This document shows positions 58,502 to 64,000 of a DNA stretch of 64,000 bases, piece after piece. Positions within the stretch are counted from its first letter, which is position 1. Every line of letters starts with the position of its first letter. The DNA comes from Sphingobacterium sp. UBA2700. GTDB taxonomy: Bacteria > Bacteroidota > Bacteroidia > Sphingobacteriales > Sphingobacteriaceae. A model generated the notes under the pieces. The model ran no database searches, was not told the origin of the DNA, and saw only the letters and a program-made list of their open reading frames with translations. The stretch covers positions 1 through 64,000 of the forward strand of contig DELI01000007.1 in the NCBI GenBank assembly GCA_002354335.1. Direction: 5' to 3'. Both the position numbers and the translations under genes were made by a program.

Positions 58502-59584
58502 TTATAGGCGAACAACCTGCCCAGTCTTCACCGATTCATCAGCCGCGAAAGCTATTCTTAAGCTATTTACGGCATCTTCCATATGATCGCTCAGGTCGAT
58601 GTCTTCTTGTATCGCTTTTAAGAAATAGGCCTGCTCGCGATCGCATAAGCCCTGATGATCCGGCTCATCGGTCAGGTCGAGCCACTCGTCTTCCTTAGCG
58701 AACTTTTCGTTCTCATCCAGCGCCGAATGATGGCGTAAGATGGATTCCGGCTTGGTATGTGCTTCGATGGATCCTGACTTGCCTGTACCGCCCGCTTCTT
58801 TAGCAACGATAGATACCGAACCTTTCGGACCAACCACGTCTTTTACGAAGAAAGCTGTTTCGGATACCATCGGTCCCCATCCTGCCTCGTACCAACCTAC
58901 CGAACCATCTTCGAATCGAATCTGAAGGTTGCCATAGTTATAATTATCTGCCGGGATTTCATCTGTCAGTCTGGCCCCGATAGCATACACTTGCGTCGGT
59001 TTAGAGCGAGTCATCTGACACATGACGTCGATATAATGTACGCCGCAGTCTACAATAGGACTTAAGCTTGCCATCAGGTTTCGGTGCAAAGTCCACATCG
59101 CTGTATCGCTTTGTTGGTTCAGGTTCATGCGCATCACTAAGGGCTTGCCAAGGTCTCCTGACATCTCGACAAACTTGATCCAGGAAGGATGATGCCTTAG
59201 AATATAGCCCACCACCAGTTTCTTTCCGGTCTTTAGGGCTACTTCCTGAACATGTTCTGCCCCTTTTACAGAACTTGCAATTGGCTTTTCTACAAAGACA
59301 TGTGCTCCAGCCTCCATAGATTTTACTGCATATTCCTCATGCGTATCCGGATAAGTAGATATACAGACCGCATCGGGTTTGGTTGCCGCTAATGCTGTTT
59401 CAAAGTCATCAAATAATGGATAGACATTGCCCATTTTCTCGTTCAGGACCTCTTTGCTTTTCCCTCGGGATACAATGCCGCATATTTCAAATCCATCCAT
59501 TTTATGGTATGCCCAAGCATGTGAGGCGCCCATGTTGCCACATCCTACGACCAGCACACGTACTTTATTGTTTTCCTTTTCCAT
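58502..59584 (-). CDS. Gfo/Idh/MocA family oxidoreductase
   Basis: A 360-residue cytoplasmic NAD(P)-dependent sugar dehydrogenase. The Rossmann motif is VVGCGNMGASHAWA and the EKP motif is VEKPIASSVKG. Catalytic His/Asp candidates are in DCGVHYIDVMCQM. It is the second such enzyme in the locus, distinct in sequence from the one at 54726. One may oxidise and the other reduce, as in pathways that pass through a keto-sugar. It is 15 nt downstream of a DUF1080 gene. Confidence 0.9.
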   Translation of the reverse strand: MEKENNKVRVLVVGCGNMGASHAWAYHKMDGFEICGIVSRGKSKEVLNEKMGNVYPLFDDFETALAATKPDAVCISTYPDTHEEYAVKSMEAGAHVFVEKPIASSVKGAEHVQEVALKTGKKLVVGYILRHHPSWIKFVEMSGDLGKPLVMRMNLNQQSDTAMWTLHRNLMASLSPIVDCGVHYIDVMCQMTRSKPTQVYAIGARLTDEIPADNYNYGNLQIRFEDGSVGWYEAGWGPMVSETAFFVKDVVGPKGSVSIVAKEAGGTGKSGSIEAHTKPESILRHHSALDENEKFAKEDEWLDLTDEPDHQGLCDREQAYFLKAIQEDIDLSDHMEDAVNSLRIAFAADESVKTGQVVRL

Positions 59585-59599
59585 AGCTTGATTCGCCTT

Positions 59600-60199
59600 T
59601 TATAGTTCTTTAATACAGATGTCTCTCCATCTCACTTTAATGCCACCACCGTCGTGGATTTGAAGCGCAATAAAGCCTTTGGCCTGGCCGATCTTCTCAT
59701 CGTCTAATTGCACCATTTGCTTGCCATTCAACCAGGTCGTTATCTTATTTCCTTTGGCTAAAATTTTCATGGTATTCCAACCGTCCGGGCTTAATGCTTT
59801 TTGAGCCTCGTCTGTAGGCTTGATTAACCATCCTCGACCGTAGGATTCATAGATACCACCGGTATGTAATCCTGGCGGCGCTACTTCCACTTGCCAACCT
59901 TTTATTTTTACGCCCTCGATGTCCGAGCGGATAAATACACCCGAATTTCCATTGGCTTCCAGTTTGAACTGAACGGATAGTTCAAAGTCTTTGTATGGAC
60001 TATTGGTTGATAAATAACCATAACCTTTATCTGGTCCGCTTTCACAAACAAGCTCTTTATTTTCCACATACCATTTCTCGGTTCCATGAATGGTCCAACC
60101 GCTAAGGTCTTTACCATTAAAGAGCTGCTTGCATTGTGCCATCGCTTGGTTGCTTAAGAGCAAAAAGGCCAGGCTGAGCACGGAAAGTATTGTTTTCAT
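59600..60199 (-). CDS. exported DUF1080 (3-keto-disaccharide hydrolase-type) protein
   Basis: A 199-residue secreted single DUF1080 domain with a signal peptide (about 1-21, ending AMAQ). It has LFNGKDLSGWTIHG at the N-terminus of the domain, then GNSGVFIRSDIEG, WQVEVAPPGLHTGGIYES, WNTMKILAKGNKITTWLNGKQM and FIALQIHDGGGIKVRWRDI. Characterised relatives hydrolyse 3-keto-glycosides in the periplasm. It is 18 nt downstream of the other DUF1080 gene. Confidence 0.9.
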   Translation of the reverse strand: MKTILSVLSLAFLLLSNQAMAQCKQLFNGKDLSGWTIHGTEKWYVENKELVCESGPDKGYGYLSTNSPYKDFELSVQFKLEANGNSGVFIRSDIEGVKIKGWQVEVAPPGLHTGGIYESYGRGWLIKPTDEAQKALSPDGWNTMKILAKGNKITTWLNGKQMVQLDDEKIGQAKGFIALQIHDGGGIKVRWRDICIKEL

Positions 60200-60217
60200 A
60201 TCATTGTTTTTTTAGGT

Positions 60218-61045
60218 TTATTTCTTGGCCGCTTTCAATGGAATCATATCGAGTCTGCGAACAAACATTTCTGCGCCTTCCGACTGTACTTGAATCTTTC
60301 CTTTTGAAGGTCTCACGTTGATTGCTTGGTTTACGAGTTTTCCATTCACATAGATATCGATTTTATCGCCTTCAACTACACATTCCAATTTGTTCCACTC
60401 ACCTACAGGTTTATCCACGTCCTTCGCGCCACGGAAGCCTAAAACATCTTTCCAGTTCGGGTCTCTTCCCCACCAATTGATACGTCCTTTGTTGACTGTC
60501 ACGAGTTCCCCGCCCTTTTGGTAAACAGGTGTCGTACCGTGACGTTCTTTGGCAACAGGACTGGTAATCGAGAAGGCATCCGTACCATCTCCCACAACAA
60601 TAAAGTCGCCGACACCGCCTTCAATAATATTACATTCAATAGAACGCATCCAGATACCAGAATAACCGCCATCTTCACCCACGGAGTGAAAGAGCAGCCC
60701 ATTATCGCGTGCAGCATTTTTACGGCTACCAAAGGTCATATCTCCCCATTTGAACTCCATAATGAGTTTGTAATTCTCGTATTCCTCATCGGTGGTAATA
60801 CAGCCCCATTCTTCTCCGGAGATACGTAAAATCCCATCATTGATCGTGAATACTCCTTTGGGGTCTTGATTTCTGCCGCGATCCTGGATAAAGATATACC
60901 AGCCATCAAGATTCTTCTTGTTGAACAATTGAATGGTTTTCGGTTTGGGCTTTTCGCCATCGGTATCTTTCTTAGGATCTGTGTGGGCTAATGCCGTTGA
61001 ACTGAGCATTATAAATAGACAGGCTATTCCGAATAATTTTCTCAT
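60218..61045 (-). CDS. exported DUF1080 protein, first gene after the palindromic promoter
   Basis: A 275-residue secreted DUF1080 protein with a signal peptide (about 1-20, ending ALAHT) and a Lys-rich linker. The domain starts IQLFNKKNLDGWYIF and contains EYENYKLIMEFKWGD, RDNGLLFHSVGEDGGYSGIWMRSIECNIIEGG, WNKLECVVEGDKIDIYVNGKLV and IQVQSEGAEMFVRRLDM. A good AAGGAG ribosome site precedes the ATG. It is the first gene of the unit driven by the promoter at 61163-61192. Confidence 0.9.
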   Translation of the reverse strand: MRKLFGIACLFIMLSSTALAHTDPKKDTDGEKPKPKTIQLFNKKNLDGWYIFIQDRGRNQDPKGVFTINDGILRISGEEWGCITTDEEYENYKLIMEFKWGDMTFGSRKNAARDNGLLFHSVGEDGGYSGIWMRSIECNIIEGGVGDFIVVGDGTDAFSITSPVAKERHGTTPVYQKGGELVTVNKGRINWWGRDPNWKDVLGFRGAKDVDKPVGEWNKLECVVEGDKIDIYVNGKLVNQAINVRPSKGKIQVQSEGAEMFVRRLDMIPLKAAKK

Positions 61046-61088
61046 AATTTAGCTCCTTATGTATGATTAGTATTTCAGTTTAAGTGAT

Positions 61089-61119
61089 ACATCCTGGAGC
61101 ATTTAACGCTCCAAGATGT
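61089..61119 (-). other. hairpin in the leader of the DUF1080 operon
   Basis: ACATC-C-TGGAGC (61089-61100) pairs with GCTCCA-A-GATGT (61108-61119), one mismatch, over a 7-nt loop. There is no T-run on the transcribed side, so it is not a plain terminator; it may be a stability or regulatory element in the leader of about 113 nt. Confidence 0.55.
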
Positions 61120-61152
61120 AAAAAAAAGGTTATTTTACTTTTAAGTTTTAGG

Positions 61153-61192
61153 TTGATATATACAAATATATAAACTCTAGTTGTATATACAA
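61153..61192 (-). promoter_or_regulatory. DUF1080-operon promoter with two overlapping palindromic operators
   Basis: On the minus strand TTG (61192-61190), a 19-nt spacer and TATATTTG (61170-61163) fit the Bacteroidota promoter consensus. A perfect 12-bp palindrome TTGTATATACAA (61181-61192) covers the -33 box, and a near-copy TTGATATATACAA (61153-61165) covers the end of the -7 box. A dimeric repressor bound there would block RNA polymerase. No regulator gene lies in the window. Confidence 0.6.
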
Positions 61193-61207
61193 GTTAAATT
61201 GAAAAAA

Positions 61208-64000
61208 TTACTTAGAGTCTCCTTTTTTAAGGTATTCAATAAGATTTGCCATGTCTTCTTTCGACATTGTTTTCTCCAAACCATCAGGCATCAGCGACAA
61301 TCCTGAATTGGTCAACGTTTCAATATTACTGCGCAATACAGATTCGTCAGCACCAGTTGCCGTTCGCAGGGTAAGCCCATTGTCTGTTTCAGAAACTACC
61401 CAGCCCGACTTGGTACTGCCGTCTTTCGTTTTAACGATGACTGATTGATATTGCGGATAAACCTCATAATTTGGCACCAGAATATGTAACAATAAGGCGT
61501 CCGCCGGCTGATTCTTGATGCCGGAAAGATCCGGCCCAACTTGCCCGCCTTTGCCGCCATAGGTATGACATACAGCACACTGGGTCTGAAAGATTGCCGC
61601 CCCTGCTTTAGCAACTGGTTTGGCATTTTTCAATACGTTTTTATATTCTTCATATACCGCCATCCGATCTCCGCCTTCAAGCTCTTTAAATAATCCGGTT
61701 GCTCGATCTGCAATCGCTTTGTCCTTACTTTTCATCAGACGCGTTCTATCGATGGAGGATATTTCTGCAGCGGCAATCTGACCGCTTTCAATGGCTTTAA
61801 ATAGTAGAGGCAGAAAGTTCGTATTGGAGATTAGCGCAGAGATTACAGTAGGTTTTACTTTCGGCGAGTATGCTTTCCATTTCGCTTTGTCGGTCAATAA
61901 TTCGGCTCCTTTAGGATCCTGCAATCTCGCGATGGAATTGATGGCTTGAATCTGCACCTGTGGCGAATAATGAGCATCCAACAACTGACGCAAGGCATCG
62001 TTAGACTGCTCGTAACTCGTATACCCCAATAGTGAGATTGCGCGACTTTGTTTCTCCGTTGTATCTTTGAGTGCGATTTCTTTTAATTTGCCGACGAAGC
62101 CGTCTAGACTTTCATTTGATGAGCTATTGATGGCATAAAGTAGTCCTTTATTATTGGGTTTAAGTTCTTGCTTTCTGCCGTTTAAAGCTTCTGATAGCCC
62201 TAGTAGGGCGGATATCTTCCATTCATCAACAGCATCCGGAGTAACTAGGCGATGGAAGAAGTCGGAGGCTTCAGCAATAGTTCCGCCATGCCCGAGCAGC
62301 CTTCCTAAGTCCTGCATCACTGCGGCATAAGCTTTTGGTTCGGCCGATTTCATACTTGCAAAAGCGGTAATAAATTCTTGAGAACGACCCGACAGCCCGC
62401 TTAATACAGCTGCACGAGTCCACTTATCGGAGCCGTCTTTTGCCGCAATTTTAGCTAAAGCTTGAACAGCTTCATTCGTGTTGATATTCCCTAAAGCGAT
62501 TGCTGCATAATATCTTACACGTGCCGACGGATCTTCTGCCAGTTTGTTCAATGTAGATTTCGCCTGGTCATATTTTGTATGGCTAGCAAGGATTTGCACA
62601 GCTTGTTCACGAATGGAAGGTTCATCGCTTGCTAAGGCCTGATTAAGGCTTTCCAAGCTAAGCATGCCTAGATTATGAGCTAACCAAAGCGCTCTGGATT
62701 TCCCTTCATTGTTCGAACCCTTAGCAATCGTTTCTTTCAATAAGTCATTGATATCTCCTGGCTTAGACTCCAAAAGTAAGCGAAAGGCTGTCGCTCTTTT
62801 CCACTCGTCGGCAGAACTCAAGGCATCGACCAAGTCTTTGTTAGTCGCTCCTGTCGCCACTTTTCCGGTTTTGTCTTCATCCCCATCGTCGAAGTCTTTG
62901 CGTACGACCCTATAGATTCTTCCGTCGGTTTTGCCGGCCTCAAAATCCAGCTGCCCGCGCATCTCCTCTGGAACATAGGCTGGATGGTCAATCACCTTGC
63001 GATGCATGTCAACAATATACAAGGCACCTTCCGGACCATGCTGCGCATAGACCGGGCGGAACCATTCATCCGTTGATGCTAAGAACTCTTTGCCCTCATT
63101 CGCAATTGCGGAAGTGAAGCTTGCTCCATCTTCTTTCACAATCTGTCTCTGAACCAAGTTCTGAGCCGATTCACAGATAAAAATATTGCCTTTATGCTCT
63201 GGTTTTAATGCCGTTCCATTGTAAACGACTAAACCGCTAGCGGCAGTAAAAGTGCCGGTATGCGATTTCCCCATGAGGTCCGGGATGTACTCCGCAGTAG
63301 TTACTGCATTACTGATGGGATAAACTACGGCATTGGCTTCAACTGGCGATACATTCTGTACCATCTCATTAAAGGTTAAATGCGGATTGCGCGAGAGGTT
63401 CCAGGGCTCCATCACGATCTGCATGACCGGATGTCGATTTGATGTGCCGAAGCGATGTCCATAGGGATCGATAGTGAGGCCAAATTGACTTTTCCCGCCC
63501 GTGACCTGGAATTCATAGGTCTCGGGATTGAAACGGCCATCTGCAGCCGTGTAAACTACTGCCGGGCGATCAGGATGCTCTGGCGAAGTAATACTACCGC
63601 CGTTTAAACCTCCTGTAACATAGATCCAACCGTCTAAGCCCAAGGTCGGATGGCTCATGCGAATTTGCGAGGTCTTCGTGTCATTGAATCCCGTCAGTAC
63701 GGTTTTTTTAATGTCAGCAATCCCGTCGCCATCAGAATCTTTGTAATAGTAAATATGTGGTGCACAGGTTATAAAGACCCCTCCTTTCCATGGCAGGATG
63801 CCATTGGGATAAGTGAGTCCTGTCGCGAATTCGTTTCTTTTGTCATAAGTGCCATCGCCGTCGGTGTCTTCCAATAAAACGATTCTACCGAGCGTTGTTG
63901 GCTCACCTTCCTCTGCCGGATCGGGATATCCACGATCCTCGACAACATACATTCTTCGATTTTCATCAAAAGCGAAGGCTACAGGATCGATGACCATAGG
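61208..64000 (-). CDS. PVC-type propeller/HEAT/cytochrome c protein, N-terminus cut by window edge
   Basis: At least 929 residues; the true start lies beyond position 64000. The N-terminal part is a beta-propeller of the membrane-bound dehydrogenase type: VAFAFDENRRMYVVEDRGYPDP, TDGDGTYDKRNEFATGL, YKDSDGDGIADIK and LDGWIYVTGG. HEAT-like repeats follow (about 400-720: PSIREQAVQILASHT, PSARVRYYAAIALGN). The C-terminal cytochrome c domain has the haem motif CAVCH (codons at 61579-61565) with a later Met in GLSLMPDG. Such proteins probably pass electrons from sugar oxidation in the periplasm. It ends upstream of the DUF1080 promoter. Confidence 0.88.
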   Translation of the reverse strand, partial: PMVIDPVAFAFDENRRMYVVEDRGYPDPAEEGEPTTLGRIVLLEDTDGDGTYDKRNEFATGLTYPNGILPWKGGVFITCAPHIYYYKDSDGDGIADIKKTVLTGFNDTKTSQIRMSHPTLGLDGWIYVTGGLNGGSITSPEHPDRPAVVYTAADGRFNPETYEFQVTGGKSQFGLTIDPYGHRFGTSNRHPVMQIVMEPWNLSRNPHLTFNEMVQNVSPVEANAVVYPISNAVTTAEYIPDLMGKSHTGTFTAASGLVVYNGTALKPEHKGNIFICESAQNLVQRQIVKEDGASFTSAIANEGKEFLASTDEWFRPVYAQHGPEGALYIVDMHRKVIDHPAYVPEEMRGQLDFEAGKTDGRIYRVVRKDFDDGDEDKTGKVATGATNKDLVDALSSADEWKRATAFRLLLESKPGDINDLLKETIAKGSNNEGKSRALWLAHNLGMLSLESLNQALASDEPSIREQAVQILASHTKYDQAKSTLNKLAEDPSARVRYYAAIALGNINTNEAVQALAKIAAKDGSDKWTRAAVLSGLSGRSQEFITAFASMKSAEPKAYAAVMQDLGRLLGHGGTIAEASDFFHRLVTPDAVDEWKISALLGLSEALNGRKQELKPNNKGLLYAINSSSNESLDGFVGKLKEIALKDTTEKQSRAISLLGYTSYEQSNDALRQLLDAHYSPQVQIQAINSIARLQDPKGAELLTDKAKWKAYSPKVKPTVISALISNTNFLPLLFKAIESGQIAAAEISSIDRTRLMKSKDKAIADRATGLFKELEGGDRMAVYEEYKNVLKNAKPVAKAGAAIFQTQCAVCHTYGGKGGQVGPDLSGIKNQPADALLLHILVPNYEVYPQYQSVIVKTKDGSTKSGWVVSETDNGLTLRTATGADESVLRSNIETLTNSGLSLMPDGLEKTMSKEDMANLIEYLKKGDSK

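Overview
The window comes from a member of the Bacteroidota, most likely a Sphingobacterium- or Pedobacter-like genus. The evidence is a SecA of about 1,100 residues with the phylum's insertion, the rpmB-rpmG-DUF4295-ftsY-rimO run, DUF4295 itself, bacillithiol BshC, many SpII lipoproteins, and promoters of the TAnnTTTG (-7) / TTTG (-33) type. The tRNA-Glu promoter matches that pattern perfectly. Shine-Dalgarno sequences are mostly weak or absent.

Layout. 0.1-9.6 kb: housekeeping genes on the plus strand (surE, mqnD, secA, a SPOR protein, an M20 amidohydrolase, a thiamine-pyrophosphokinase-like protein that lacks the catalytic motifs, a GNAT), then a convergent M28 peptidase. 9.6-17 kb: rhodanese, glutamate dehydrogenase, two small membrane proteins, then minus-strand gcvT, an RluA-type synthase, DUF4359/DUF4112/SIMPL proteins and recO, with a cold-shock gene between. 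17-24.2 kb: rpmB, rpmG, DUF4295, ftsY, rimO, bshC, a Crp/Fnr regulator, a lipoprotein and ctlX. 24.2-30.3 kb: gcvP, a DUF1080 protein and a lipoprotein amidase, set among dense intergenic repeats including two copies of a composite palindromic element. 30.3-39 kb, minus strand: a conserved unknown, Nudix, phosphohexomutase, an auxiliary beta-oxidation pair (dienoyl-CoA reductase and enoyl-CoA isomerase) and a large plug-domain/macroglobulin-like protein. 39-45.4 kb: purD, tRNA-Glu, a frameshifted TPR lipoprotein, an acyltransferase, an Asp-box lipoprotein and an SGNH hydrolase whose sequence blocks are in circularly permuted order. 45.6-53.6 kb: a tight five-gene operon coding for an HD domain fused to a Pycsar-effector-type membrane domain, an SdiA-regulated-type lipoprotein, an exported metallophosphoesterase, a GAF-like protein and a BamA-like surface antigen. 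53.7-64 kb, minus strand: a sugar-catabolic locus (PfkB kinase, two Gfo/Idh/MocA oxidoreductases, class I aldolase, PIG-L deacetylase, NagB-like deaminase, two DUF1080 proteins, and a PVC-type cytochrome c cut off by the window edge).

How the genes work together. The 53.7-64 kb locus fits stepwise breakdown of an unusual, probably N-acetylated and 3-oxidised sugar. Envelope enzymes act first, then cytoplasmic deacetylation, deamination, phosphorylation and aldol cleavage. The promoter of its DUF1080 gene carries two near-palindromes that overlap both core promoter boxes, which suggests repression. The most novel candidates are the permuted SGNH hydrolase, the HD-membrane effector operon, the composite palindromes at 27.7 and 30.0 kb, and the dual operator at 61.15-61.19 kb.
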